NCBI GenBank assembly: GCA_018417955.1
Contig: JACTVC010000006.1
Coordinates: 620,001 to 684,000, forward strand
Direction of reading: 5' to 3'
DNA from: Laccaria trichodermophora
Lineage: Eukaryota; Basidiomycota; Agaricomycetes; Agaricales; Hydnangiaceae
Length of the DNA: 64,000 nucleotides
Position numbers and translations under genes: made by a program. The notes under the pieces are model-generated. The model searched no databases and had not been told where the DNA came from. It saw nothing but the letters and a program-made list of their open reading frames with translations. Position 1 is the stretch's first letter. Every line of letters begins with the position of its first letter. Positions 11,486 through 23,110 of the stretch are shown here, piece after piece.

Positions 11486-12532
11486 ATGGACCACTTTCCA
11501 ACAAACTGGGGACGTCCTGTAAGCTTTCTTCAAATATCTTGGATCGATATACTCAAATTTCCTAGCGCAACGACGCATTCGACGCGTATGGGACTTATCC
11601 TATCGCACAACGGCCACAAAACAACCCCAAGGACGCTTTTTCAGCTGGAGTACAACGTACACAGTGAGTACGCGTATACCATGGGTGATCTTCCCATCTT
11701 AATTATCTCACAAGGCAACCGATCGTAACGGGGACGAGTGTTTTGGCTATCAAGTACAAGGACGGTATCATGATGGCAGCAGACAATCTTGGTGTGTTCC
11801 ATTATTGTTCGCCTAGGCATGGCTAACCCTTTTGATATTCAGCGTCGTACGGCTCTCTCGCCAGATTCAAAGATATCCAACGTCTTCATGCCGTAGGCAA
11901 TAATACCGTCATTGGCGCTGGTGGAGACATGTCCGACTTTCAATACATCCAAAACATGCTGGACGAGCTTATGATTGACGAATTTACCGCACAAGACGGA
12001 CACGCTCTCGGCCCCGCAGAGATCCACGAATATCTCTCCCAGGTCTTGTACGCTAGACGGACGAAGATGAACCCGTTGTGGAACTCGATCCTTGTTGGGG
12101 GTTTCAAAGATGGACAGCGGTACGTACTCCTCTAGCTCAGAAACGTCTGTCTGACTGGGCTGCAGGTTCTTGGCTTATGTCGACCTGTTGGGAACGACGT
12201 ACTCCGCGTCGACACTGGCCACAGGTTATGGATCATACATCGCTCAGCCCTTGCTTAGAAAAGCCGTCGAGGGACGAGAAGACGTCCTTACAGAGGCTGA
12301 GGCGCTAGAGATCATCGAGACGAGCATGAAGGTATTGTATTACCGAGATGCTAGGAGCTTGAATAAAGTATGTCCTCCCCTTGTTCTTGGCCCTACAACC
12401 CTCTAATTCGAATCCCAGTTTCAAGTCGCGACCATTACAGCGGAGGGCGCGAAGATTTCAGAATCAAAGAGCCTCGATACGTCATGGTCATTTGCAGAGG
12501 GCATCAGAGGCTATGGCGCCCAAACGCAATGA
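11486..12532 (+). CDS. PRE4: 20S proteasome beta subunit Pre4/PSMB4
   Basis: Six exons (11486-11518, 11566-11663, 11715-11791, 11843-12119, 12166-12367, 12419-12532) join in phase into 266 residues, close to the family's usual length. The N-terminal propeptide (MDHFPTNWGRP...) precedes VTGTSVLAIKYKDG and GSLARFKDI; further blocks include RRTKMNPLWNS, ATGYGSYIAQPLLR and LYYRDARS, diagnostic of the PSMB4/Pre4 branch. This subunit is a non-catalytic member of the beta ring; its C-terminal arm helps join the two half-proteasomes. It is in tandem with the aminotransferase, 251 bases downstream. The start is the ATG giving the shortest propeptide consistent with splicing. Confidence 0.96.
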
Positions 12533-13733
12533 TTGACCACAGTCGAGTGTAATGTATTTTATGTGCCCTCGTCTCTTGAGAATAATCCATCGTTTCGCTT
12601 TTCCTCCTCGAGGTTGGAGTAGGCTTGACGTCGAGGATGTTGCTGAGATACGTGCGCTGTTGTTCCTTGCTACTGAACTATTACCGCTAGGACATGGCGT
12701 ATCAAGTCACCTTCACTTTCGGCTTCAAATTCCCATCTGACCTTAAGATGCGTTGCAGCGGTCACGTTTAGTGCATTTTCATTCCATTGAGGCCGCGCCA
12801 ATACATCCAGGAGTTGAGCTACTCTCAGATGGAGTACAACGTCGATGATGCTTATTATGCTACCCGATTGCCACGTCATCCTCTCGCTTATCTAGCCGCG
12901 ACTGTGAAGCAGATACCCTTCTGACTCTCCATCCTAGTCCGTGTGGCGAATCGTCTACCCTCAGGTATCCACGTTCGGGCTTGCTTTTTATCGAAATATG
13001 ACTGGAAAGTTGTCGCTCTTTCCTGGTCTCTTCTTTACTGCGTGTCTTGTCCTCTTGGCCGTCCGGCTCTCTCATTCAGGCACGATACACACCCAAAGTC
13101 AGGTTGAGGCATGGGGGAAATTTTGGCAATGACAGCGGCGCATTAACGGAAGTTTTGGTGAGGTTGCCAAATGTCCGCTTGCTGTGGATTTGATGATGAT
13201 GGGAATCCTGATAGAGAACAACAGTTGAATGGGATCATCAGGACGGCGCATATATTTTCAACACCGGAGTCTTGTAACGCATGCAAGTCTTTGCTTGACG
13301 AATTCGTCGAAGATCACTCCAAGCCTTGACCCGCAATGTATCCAAGTATGAACTTCCAGCTAGAAGACATGGAATGCAATTCTCAGTTCGGATAAATAGA
13401 AACGAAATTTACATCTTCGTTTAAGAAAACGAGTTGCTTGGTGTTGAGGAGTTGATTCGATCATCTTGAAACAATTACAAACTCGCACTGGCACTTACAA
13501 TCCAATAACACTACTAACTGGCAGACGTGGCATCGGAACAGACGTCAAAGGTTGGTACGAACTAATGGCCACCAGTTAGGACAAGGATGTTTGACGTCGT
13601 TGTCAAGGATTTTCCAATCTGACATGCCTTTGTTATAGAACCAGGACTCATGAATGTTGCAACTGCCAAACAAGAAAACAAGAAAACAAAGGGGAATAAA
13701 CGGCGATCAAGTGTATAAGTAAGTTGTTCCTTG
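12533..13733. other. Intergenic, no supported gene
   Basis: This 1.2-kb stretch has only short frames. A stretch near 12690-12750 reads YQVTFTFGFKFPSDLK on the plus strand and may be a relic exon, but it cannot be extended through any splice pattern I could find. The rest holds the 3' flanks of the two converging neighbours. Confidence 0.4.
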
Positions 13734-15568
13734 TCAAGCAGGTGGCGGAGGGCGACTTCTTCGGCTGTGAGAATCCACGTATGGAGGAGGAAGCTCATCT
13801 CCTGCGTCCCAGTGCTGAGACATAGTCCCTCTCCCTGCCTCGTATTGCGGGTCTTTCGTACTATACCCCGCCACCTGTGTTAGTAACCGCATACGGCGGG
13901 ACCTACGCGGGTTTGAGCCACGAGGACCATTGATAGATGGTGTGTCTGATATACCCCGCCCCAACTCTGAAAGAGGAATCTCATGTGGGTACTCAGGGAC
14001 GGAGGTCCCTATAGCGAACTTTGATGCTTTTCGTCTAGGTTGCGCAGGGAAGCCAGCAATTGCAAAATTTGGGTGACTCCGGTCGGAGCCCCGTTGGTGG
14101 CTGCGTGGCGAATCGCCAAGTTCATCGGCCCTTGAGGAGATATCTCTCAGGACTTCTTGTGTCGTTGGATATGAAAGAGATATCTTTGAGGTGAGTGCTG
14201 TACGATGAGGTAGGGATGAAATCGGAAGGGCAGGAAGGCGTTTTTCGCTAATCATGGAAGACACCAGGCTTGGAACCCTGTTCGTTGAATCCCTTTGTAT
14301 AGAATCTTCCATGTGGAATTGTCGCGGTTTGAGTTTATTTCCATCTCGTCGCCTGAGGAGGAAAACAATGGCTGTTAAACCGCCGAAAAGAAGGAGGGTG
14401 CCCAGAGAGACGGAGACGCCGACGATGATGGAAGTTTTCTTTTTCTGCTCTCTGAGACCTGCGGCTGATGCCGCAGCTTCTTGTTGTTCTTGAATGATTG
14501 TTGAATTTCCGCTTGAGCTGACAAGTCCAACACAGTCGGTATCTGTAGAGCCTGTGAAGTACAGCTGTCAGGTTCTGGAAGTTGGAACTCTCATACGGTC
14601 TTTAATTACCTTTGGTAGGTAATATTGGGGTTCCTGTTGCCCATCGCCCAGTACTATTGGAAAGAATCAGAAAAAAATCCGCGGTACACACTGCTCAAGG
14701 TACTGACAAGTCACTGACCGCAGCTGTGGTGCAAGAGAGCGGCATTAGCTGACTGACTGCTCATGAATTTCTGGTTAGTACGAACCTAACAGCTGTGTGC
14801 CAGGGTCTGCCCTGTTGATGTACGCAAAGTGATCGTCGCCAAATGGTAAAGTTACATTGGTTACAATTGGTGAATTGACTGCTGCGAGGGTGAGATAATA
14901 CGGCGGTACACCCCCCTTTACCGACAGGCCCCAAGGTTGGCAGGTCGTCAAACCATCTGTAACATTTGAAGTGACAGTGAACTCTGGCGTTGTTGGAGGC
15001 GCAATGACGCATTGCGTTGTCTGGCCAGCTTTTTGAAATTCAGTCCGAATGATGACATGTGTTATAGAAGATTTGCGCACCGATAACATGAAAAAGCTGT
15101 GGCGGGATGCCACCAGCGCTACCAGTCGAATCTACCACACTCAACATCAATTGAGTTCCTGTCATCTGTCAGTTCGTTTTCGTTGAGGATCGTCCAGGTA
15201 GACTCACCGACGGGCTCCGTAACCGTCCAACTGAGTGTGCGATTATTCGTCCCGATCAATGTTGTACTGGGCGTCCCCCCCGTCGCAAACGCAATCATAT
15301 AATACGGAGGAACCCCAGATGTATTGTTGAGTTTTACACTGAATGGTTTCACAATAATCGAAAATGGGACGCATGTTGGTAAAGAAGTTGAAAGAACCTG
15401 TGGAAAGTTTGGCAAAAGTCAATGAAGGTCAGCCCATAGGAATTGGCGGCGTACGTTGTTCGCAAATTGCCACTGAAATATACGGTTCGTCTGTGCGAAT
15501 GTAGAAGTGAAGGTGATGGTTAACACGAAAAGGGCCGGCAAATGGAGGGCACTGGAAGAACGCGGCAT
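13734..15568 (-). CDS. Single-pass surface protein with two ectodomain repeats
   Basis: Seven exons (15568-15455, 15397-15208, 15158-15081, 15028-14786, 14723-14708, 14653-14610, 14551-13734) sum to 500 residues in phase; one exon is only 16 bases. Order: signal peptide (HLPALFVLTITFTSTFAQT), ectodomain, one membrane helix (IIVGVSVSLGTLLLFGG...IVFLL) followed by RRR, and a 195-residue Ser/Arg-rich tail ending near a PPPYVD motif. The ectodomain contains two related units, each with one Cys-Pro/Gln context, a GVPPYY turn, an N-glycosylation-rich strand and a GTQLML / GTQLLA strand ending in D.TG. The PPxY motif could recruit WW-domain (Nedd4-type) ubiquitin ligases. It resembles Mid2-like basidiomycete orphan proteins; the ligand is unknown. 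Confidence 0.82.
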
Positions 15569-16339
15569 ACTTGACGTCCTGTCAGGGAATACCGGAAAGG
15601 ATGTGCAATGCAGCTCAACGGAGGTTACTAAACGGTAAGAAAATGAACGAAAAAAAAATATCTGCTTGCGGGTTGTCCAGTCAAGATGAATTTGGTGGGG
15701 CTGTAAGGATTGTTTATTCAGACCAAATGCAAGTCATTGTCATAGTCCAAAGTGGTCATACCTCAAGGGTTCAGAGGTCGCAGACCTTGCAGAAATAACA
15801 CGGAGAATCGTTGAGGACGGCGAAAAATGGGGAAAATGAATTCAAACCGTGTCCACCTGTACAATGTCATGATATCCTCAAGCGAGTCCCTTGCCAATAA
15901 CGTTACCTTATTGAATTGACCTTGTATTTACTATGTGATCAGGGACTTTAAGTGAGGGGTAGGCTTGTCAAGAGGGCAAGCCTGACTCGGTGTTTGCCCG
16001 GTGTGCAGCTTGGCAACGATGTCATTCGAATTCGCTAGGTTGGTTGTTATCTGAATCCATCTGTCATGATCCACGGGTCAACATGTCAACTTAGGACCTG
16101 TACATAATTACAAAGTTATGATCGATTGGGTGGTGTTATCGTGAGTTTCATAGGGTGTGGTCATCACAGGATTCCAGGACCGTTGCGCCTCGTTGCGCTC
16201 GACGTCGAACATAAATGTCAAGGTTTGAAGGGGGTTTGCAAGTGTGGGAACGTGATGCGCCATTCATCATTACCTCAGGACATTTACGGAAAACGGCAAC
16301 ATCTGTCTAGCGCTCAGAAGCGAAATTCGTGGCAATCAT
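15569..16339. other. Intergenic, no supported gene
   Basis: This is the promoter side of the surface-protein gene and the 3' flank of the next minus-strand gene. Apart from a 7-base-pair hairpin near 15962-15985 (AGGCTTG / CAAGCCT) I see nothing. Confidence 0.4.
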
Positions 16340-18261
16340 CTACGAATATTTCTCCTTCGCATTAACGACGGACAACGTCTTGTCCGTCGTAAATTCAATT
16401 CGCCTGTCTCCCTTGACGCGCAGAACTAGCTCCACTTCATCCAGAAGTTCGCGATCAAGAGCAGTTGGTTTCCCAGAACTTCTCCCCTCGAGCTCTGGAA
16501 TAATCGATCCGACCATAATGGCAGAAACCGCTACGGGATCCGTGAGATCAACGATCGCCGTTTCTCCCCTCGCGAGGGAGAAAAGTAATCCCCCAATTCC
16601 TGTGAGAAACATCAAGATCGGAAGGAAAAGCCAGAACAAGCCTTTCCGCCCGCTTCCGATTTGCTGGACGTTATATTCAAGTTCAAAGTAGGTCTGGTCC
16701 AGTGATATACCTGGAATGCTTGCACCGGCCCGTTCATAGTGCTGCTTTCGCACCGTCATTCGAATGCGCGTGGCTGCGCTTAGGATGCTGGACAAGACAC
16801 CCTCAGTGGGTATCGTAGAGTTGGAATCGATGATCTGGTCTCCCATAACCGCTGCAATCGCGCCTCCTACTCGGACATTGATCAGTGTTTCCAAAAAGGC
16901 TGCTTGGTCTTGAGAAAGGAGGGGTCCGCTGACATCTTTGCTTTGGTCTAGAGGGGAATACTGCACGGTCCCTCCTACACCGGCGACACTGACGGACGCG
17001 AGATATTGACGTGCTGATATCGAGCACATGTACACCAAAGTTGTCTGGTCGAGGTAGGTAGGCATGAGGACAACCAGATTGACCCACTGATTTGAGTTGA
17101 GCTGACTGGACGGTAGGGCAAGGTTGGAAGCTAGAACAGTAAATGCGTACGGCTGGATGCTTTCTTGAGGAGAAGAGAACACCATATTATAAGCCGGTCC
17201 CGAGACGTTGTACACGCGTATTATATTTCCATGCCCAAAGGCTACCGATAGTGGGGTGACAGTGAAAGCATTGGTGGGAATACACTGAACGGTTGTGTTG
17301 ATACCCCAGGCAACGCCGGTCAGGCGACTGAATGTATAATTGGTAGGGGGATTGAAGAAATCTCCATCCCCACTGAAGCGCAAGTATGAGTTGACATTCA
17401 CGCCAATCCCTCCTGTATCCAGATCTTCGTACGTCGAATTTCCGATTTGTCCGCCGAGGTAAAGGTCATTTTGCTGTGCATAATTACTGTCGTATTTCCC
17501 CAGTGCCTGCAGAGAAATTATTGTCGCGGCTTTCACGACAGGACCATCAAAATTGGAAGGATCAATATCGACAAGATCCGGGAAGAGTGCACCATCAGGA
17601 GCTTTATAAAAAAGGGTATCGTTCAGAAGACCAAGTGCGGCTGAGCCCAAAGGATTGCGAATTGTGCCTGGCACTGTGTGGGTGCCAATCAGAGCGATAG
17701 TGGAGCTGCTTGCAAGAAATGTGGCGAGGAGGATGGGAAGGGCCCATGATCGTTGCAGTGCGAAGCTTGAGCTTCGAGTCTGCACGAGATGAAGGATATC
17801 GAGGATTGCCAATCGCCTGAACATGCGTAACGTAGCTCCCTTCTCCGTTATGAGCTGGCGTTGAGCAATGGACATGACTACCCGATGCAAGAGTGTCGCG
17901 CCAACTGCACCAAGAACAGAGCCGTAGAACGCAACTGCCGCGTCCCAATCTGGTGCAGAAATTCTCCAACAACCCTGGCAGCCATTGAAGCCCACTGGAA
18001 TGGGCTTGAAGCCCGTAAATGCACCAAGAGCAATGATAGGTGCCGATAGGATGATCAAAAGGAGGGAAAAGAGAAGGATGGCGAGGTGATGGCGAGGTGA
18101 TGGCTCTGAAGAGCTGGAGCGGGGTGCGGAATAGGGGGTGATGTAGGCTTCGATTCCGGAGAATAACGCGTAGGCTCGATTCTCTCCAAGCCCGTTCTCG
18201 AATCAGTGTCACCTGTGCAATTCAAAAATGGCTGGGAGGAGTTAGATGGTTGTTGCGCCAT
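16340..18261 (-). CDS. Four-span membrane protein with large loop, 618 residues
   Basis: Two exons (18261-18213 and 18147-16340) separated by a 65-base intron sum to 618 residues plus TAG. After a Ser/Pro-rich N-terminus come hydrophobic segments LAILLFSLLLIILSAP, AFYGSVLGAVGATLLHRVVM and ALPILLATFLASSSTIALIG, then a loop of about 330 residues with several N-glycosylation sequons (NST, NYT, NTT, NVS), then a last span LFWLFLPILMFLTGIGGLLF and a charged tail. The topology suggests a protein with both termini in the cytosol and a glycosylated luminal or external loop. I recognise the layout as a common orphan family of basidiomycetes but know no function. The start ATG at 18261 precedes a Gln/Ser-rich leader. 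Confidence 0.82.
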
Positions 18262-18544
18262 GGAAATCGACGCGAGGGAGGGGGGGAAACTTGAAGCCCT
18301 GGGATCTGCTTGACTATAAGTTCCTTTTTTTTGCGGCCGAACAAATCACAATACAGATCCTTGTCAATCCTTTCCCAACCATGCGCCATCCCCAACTAGT
18401 ATCGGTTGCTGGTGGCGTCCAGCTTGAACTTCAGAGCATTTTGAAGCGGTAGACGACGAAGGATCTCATTGTGTACCGCTAACGCGGCAGCCGAATCCAA
18501 ATTAGTGGAAACAGAAAATTTGCTTGCGTTTCGGAAAGCCATCA

Positions 18545-20035
18545 ATGCATCACTAGTCTCGTCCCCATCCGCTATAGAGTGTACAGTCATCCACTGGCCT
18601 GTGTTACACCACCACTGAGTGTTACACTAATTTGCTCCTTGAATAACTTTTGCAATATTCAACATACTCCCTTGAAACAAATTTTATCTGGAGCTCCTAT
18701 ATATGGTCTCTCCTCACATCAAGTTTTGTGTGTGCAGAATGAGCATCAAATATGTAGTGATTTGTTCAAAATGGGGTACTTAGCAGAAAACCTCGCACCA
18801 CTGAATGTTACACCGGTATTTTCAGAATTACTCAACAGAAACAAACCTGAGAGCTCCGAAATTTGGAGGACACAAAGAATGGATATCACCAAGATTGAAT
18901 GTACAATTTTTAAGTGAAAGTGTATCCCCATCATGTTTTAAGTGAGTTTTCAATTTTTGATGTAACACTAGCTGGTGGATGACTGTACGGCCCGACGGAC
19001 CGTCGGAGTGTGAAAACACACGACGAAGACTCTATAACGTCTGGTGCATTTGGTAGGCAAAACCACCCATCGAGTCACAGCGTGACAAGACGTAACAATT
19101 TCGCGTAGGCAGCACACACGAAACCTGTTACAAACTGTGATTTTTTGCGCGATGTAATACAGTAATCGTAATGTTTGTCTTTATGAGCAGCTATGATGAA
19201 AAAAGTGTGCTCTATACCAGCCAGAGGGGCCCAAGATGGAGCCAAGGCATAACATAGCCCAAAACACACCATCCTCCCAGCAACCCATCCTCCAGCAACC
19301 CATCCTCTCAACACCCCCTTCCCCTCCCTACCATCACCCAACAGGCCCAATCCAAAATGGAGGAATATAGAGAGAAGATTTACATGCGTTAAGAAACTGT
19401 GATGTGAGTGCGACGTCAGCATCGCATGTGGTAGATTGTAGGAGTAATTGGGTCATTGGACTCGTTAGAGCTGACGTCGTTCCTCGGGACCTTTGAGCTG
19501 ATGGGAATAGGTGTTTGGATTGTGTGTCGGGGGGATTGGACACCTGGTGAAGGACTGCATGAGTTGAAAGTAGTGATCATGAGCTGAGAGTGGTGATGAG
19601 TTTGACAATGAGGAAGAGTCGACAGGGGATGGGGATCAGAGGAAGAGCCGTCTTGGCCAGTCAGGTTGATGTTGCTGATAGTTCCGCTTGAGAGGGATGG
19701 GCGCCAGAAGTTCTCGCATCGACGGCTGTGTCACTGTCAATGTTCAAGCTCAAGGGCAACGAGAAGGGTTATCAAAAGGGGATGGTTGTCGCGTCGGATT
19801 GGTCAGTCGTGGAAGGTCGGAAACAACGTTTTGCGCATCGGAACGTCCATAACATAGAATTGGCGTACTTAGCGGTACCAGTGAATGTGTGTTACCGTTT
19901 GTCACGCTGTGACTCGATGGGTGGTTTTGCCTACCAAATGCACCAGACGTTCTGGTGGTCTTTCTGCAGTGTATTTTGAATCTCCGACGGTCCGTCGGGC
20001 CGACCACCACAACGGATGGGAACGAGACTATGCAT
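18545..20035. mobile_element. Foldback element with long inverted arms
   Basis: The left arm (18545-18581, resuming 18988-19095) and right arm (19889-20035) are inverse copies: both include CGGCCCGACGGACCGTCGG and, further in, TGCATTTGGTAGGCAAAACC and ATCGAGTCACAGCGTGACAA. The outermost match begins at ATGCAT (18545 and 20030-20035) with AGTCTCGTYCCCATCCG next. The left arm is split by a mariner-like MITE. The 800-base interior has no convincing gene. I could not find a target duplication, so exact ends are uncertain; a Mutator-like or foldback origin is possible. Confidence 0.7.
18584..18985. mobile_element. Tc1/mariner-type MITE
   Basis: The 402-base segment has inverted termini CAGTCATCCACTGGC and CAGTCATCCACCAGC (right end read on minus), continuing to GTGTTACA in both, and TA on each side (18582-18583 and 18986-18987). 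TA duplication with CAG-type termini fits Tc1/mariner. It has no transposase and is inserted in the left arm of the surrounding foldback element, so it is the younger of the two. Confidence 0.85.
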
Positions 20036-20383
20036 CACCACTGACCAGAAACAGAAAACAGGAAGTTCAAAACTGCTTATCGTGAGAGCGGAGTTGTCAA
20101 ACAGGTGATGGCTATTTTAAGATCACGTCACGCTGCTAAGCAACCGCAGATCAAGTGTCGACGTTCGAGGACACCACTGCACACCATTGCCATTTTTTTC
20201 TATAAAAAAAAGCCGCCTGCAAGTAACAATCTGTAACAATTTTACGTTGTAGAATTTTATATCCGAACAAAGCTGATGAGCAATGCACTGTTGGATTTGA
20301 AGGCGGTTGGCAAATAGTGGGCATTGCATCTGAAAATCTGGCGTCTATTCCCATAGGACCATGATCTCGACACTTGCAAACTC

Positions 20384-22250
20384 ATGACGCCAAAAGGTAT
20401 CTCTGCGTTTTCGAGTGAAATCGATTCTTCGAAACGTACCGTTCGCCCATCACCAAATCCGGATGTCGTATTAAATGACAACAGTACCCCTGCCGAGGAT
20501 GGACCTCTGGTGCCCCAAATCAAGTCCGGAATTATGAAACTTTGGAAGCTCAATTTATAGAGGTGTCCAGGCAAGTCCATCCCCAATCCTTGAATGACGC
20601 CAAACGATTGAACGTGATAGAAAATCATTTGAATCAGCACAAATACATCTCTTTTAGCCCAAATTGCAGAATTGAAGAATCAAGTCGTCCATCTCACCGA
20701 GGATCTAGAGAATTTTCGATTACAAACATCACCATTATCGTTAAATCGAGGTGGCGACAAGCAACTTGAGAAAAAGGTATCGATGGTGGGCGCTCGGTCA
20801 CAAAGCCCACCCAGTGAAGTCCAGGAACATCGCCCAACGTCGCGAAACATTACTCGAGATAACCTTCGCTGGGCTCGCGTGACAGATTTGACAACCATTT
20901 CTGAAATTGATGAAGATAAATTCTTGGAGTCAGGGAATTCAGATCTGGGTTCAATGGAAAGTGATCCAAGCTTCCATGTCACAGATGACAAAATCGATGT
21001 ACCATCGACGGAATTAACACCTGTTTTCGACTTTGTGCCCCCGATGGACCTTACGGGGAAAATCACTCGGGATGGAAAATATCCAATCCACGGAGGCGGC
21101 TTTGCAGACGTATATGCTGGGTTTCTTTCACTGGAAACCGCGAACATACAGAAGGTACTTGATTAGCATTTAATGCACTAAATTGGTTAATTCCCCGGGG
21201 TTTAGGTCGCTATTAAAGTCATCCGTTCGCACACATACAACGAAACAAATCAGTGGAAGATAGAAAAGGTGAGTTTCTTGGATTCCGTGAAAGTTCGCAT
21301 GAAAACTCATGTAGCCCCACTTCAGTGGTTGCGCCGTGAAATTCGCGTTTGGTTGTGCCTGAAACATGACAACGTCCTGCCTTTACTTGGTGTTACGTCC
21401 GATTTTGGACCATATACTGCGATGGTCTGCCCCTGGATAGCAACTGGTTCCTTGTACCATTTCCTGGGTGACAACAAAGAAACTCTTACAATGGCGATCC
21501 GGCTCAAAATTGTGAGAGCACCGGCTGAGAAACACTTTATCTAATCTCATTGGTTAGCTAACAGATGTTTCCGAGGGTCTTGCATACTGTAAGAAATTGG
21601 TAAATTTTTGAGGTAGTCTCTGACAGTGTTGCCTTCCCAGTCCATTCGCAGTCTGTCATCCATGGAGATTTAACCACGGTAGGTCAAAATCGTCAAAATT
21701 GCTGAAATGTTGATAATGAATTGTGTTGGTACCGTGCAGGCAAATATCTTGATTAATGACGAAAGAAAAGCGCTGTTAAGCGACTTTGGGCTCTCAACTT
21801 TGGCAGTCGGGACTCAGGATCCTTTTTTCATGAGTTCCACTGTTGGTGGTTCACCTAGATGGGCCGCGCCTGAACTTTACTGTCTAGAAAATGACGTAGA
21901 ACATACCCCAGTTATTTCGAAGACGAGCGATGTATATTCTTTTGGAAGTGTCATGCTCCAGGTGAGTGCAGTACCCAATTTCTAGTAAAAAGTCTGAGTC
22001 AAATTGAATGATCCTTGGAAAGGTGATAACTGGCAGGATACCATACCACAATATTACTCAAGATGTTCTTGTAATTATGGAGTTGATCAGTGGAAAGCAT
22101 CCAAGACGCCCACCCGAGCCGATGTTGACGGACAAGCTTTGGAATTTTATTCGTTCTTGTTGGCATGCAGATCCTTTGAGTCGCCCGGGGATGAAAATAG
22201 TTCAAAGGGAGCTGCGGAACCTTCAAGACGAGCAAGACAAGGTTGATTGA
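20384..22250 (+). CDS. Protein kinase, TKL/Ser-Thr-like, basidiomycete expansion
   Basis: The catalytic exons join without frameshift: about 20660-21154, 21206-21268, 21326-21511, then short exons near 21559-21589 and 21643-21678, and exons from 21740 to the stop at 22248-22250. Key residues are present: glycine loop IHGGGFADVYAG, ATP-binding Lys in VAIKVIR, catalytic loop VIHGDLTTANIL (HGD in place of HRD), metal site DFGLS, and GGSPRWAAPE with a C-lobe ending RPGMKIVQREL. It should be an active kinase. Upstream, ELKNQVVHLTEDLENF looks coiled-coil; an ATG at 20384 opens a 58-codon frame (MTPKGISAFSSEID...) that may be exon 1, but the linking intron is unresolved. It is tail-to-tail with a broken DUF6699-like gene; an inverted copy of this pair occurs at 33-35 kb. 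Confidence 0.8.
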
Positions 22251-22632
22251 GGAGGCTTCGCGTGGGAATTTTTTGGAGTTCACAATTTTTGTGGCGTTTT
22301 CTGTCCTTTCTTCCCCTGGATCTTGCGCTGAAATCGTTGATATTGTCCATTGATTGCGATGGCGAGGAAAGGTTCAAGTTGTGGTCAGAAAGAGGATTCT
22401 TTACGTAAAACTGCAAATTACATAATTGACCCTGACGTTCTAAAAACATCAACTCAACTTTACCATTGCACAAACTCATCGTTGACACCAACGTCGAACA
22501 GGCCTTGCTCGCTGTCCTGAGCCTCGAGTGCAGAAAAAAAAATGGTGATATTACAATAACATCTCACTACCGATTTCATCGTACATCAATAGGTCTGCTT
22601 CATCTGCTTTACTTCACAACTGCGATGCCACC
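22251..22632. other. Gap between convergent genes
   Basis: This holds the 3' regions of the kinase and of the DUF6699-like copy. No gene or terminator-like structure is distinguishable. Confidence 0.35.
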
Positions 22633-23110
22633 CTATCTCGTCAGCAATATCCAAACATCTCGCTCTGTGGGGCTAGGGGTCAGGCCTATCCACTTATAGC
22701 ACCCCTCTAGTTCCATTCCGGAGGTACGTCTGCAAGTTTCACCTCTAATGAAACGATGAGGTGAGTTCTCAACCGGCGAAAGCTCTGCATCTTGTCTCTG
22801 CCGTCTGCGGCGGTTTTTATCTGCGACACTTGTGCAAACGGCGTAGTGCACTGCGAGCAGGACGTCATATATAGCGACAATTCCACGATCCACATTTGCG
22901 GGAAAGACGACAATGGGTCGTTCAACAAGCGCCAAACGGATCGTCAAGGACCCTAGTAGTAGACTTGGGTTTGTTGCCGCCTTGGCCTGCCTCTGGTGGA
23001 TGCGCACAGACGACTTTGTGATCGTGAGTAGTCGATTGGTGGTGGGATATGCCTATAGACACCATGCAGTTCGGGCAGGGAATACACGAGGGCATGGTGC
23101 TCATTATCAT
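22633..23110 (-). pseudogene. DUF6699-like copy A, truncated and frameshifted
   Basis: The C-terminal half (SLTIRLALVERPIVVFPA, AIYDVLLAVHYAV, WIGLTPSPTERDVWILLT) matches the full-length copies at 25046, 33492 and 36009. Upstream, the family's HKVVCAH motif is found in a different frame (22922-23110), and about 90 residues that lie between these parts in the other copies are missing. The copy therefore carries a deletion and a frameshift and is the most diverged of the four. Confidence 0.75.

Noticed and set aside
12552..13132. Possible small plus-strand gene after the proteasome subunit
   Set aside because: One stretch reads like protein (YQVTFTFGFKFPSDLK), but stops follow and no splice pattern extends it.
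18396..18590. Minus-strand frame of 64 codons with protein-like composition
   Set aside because: It runs into the arm of the foldback element and the MITE end, and no continuation is found beyond 20035.
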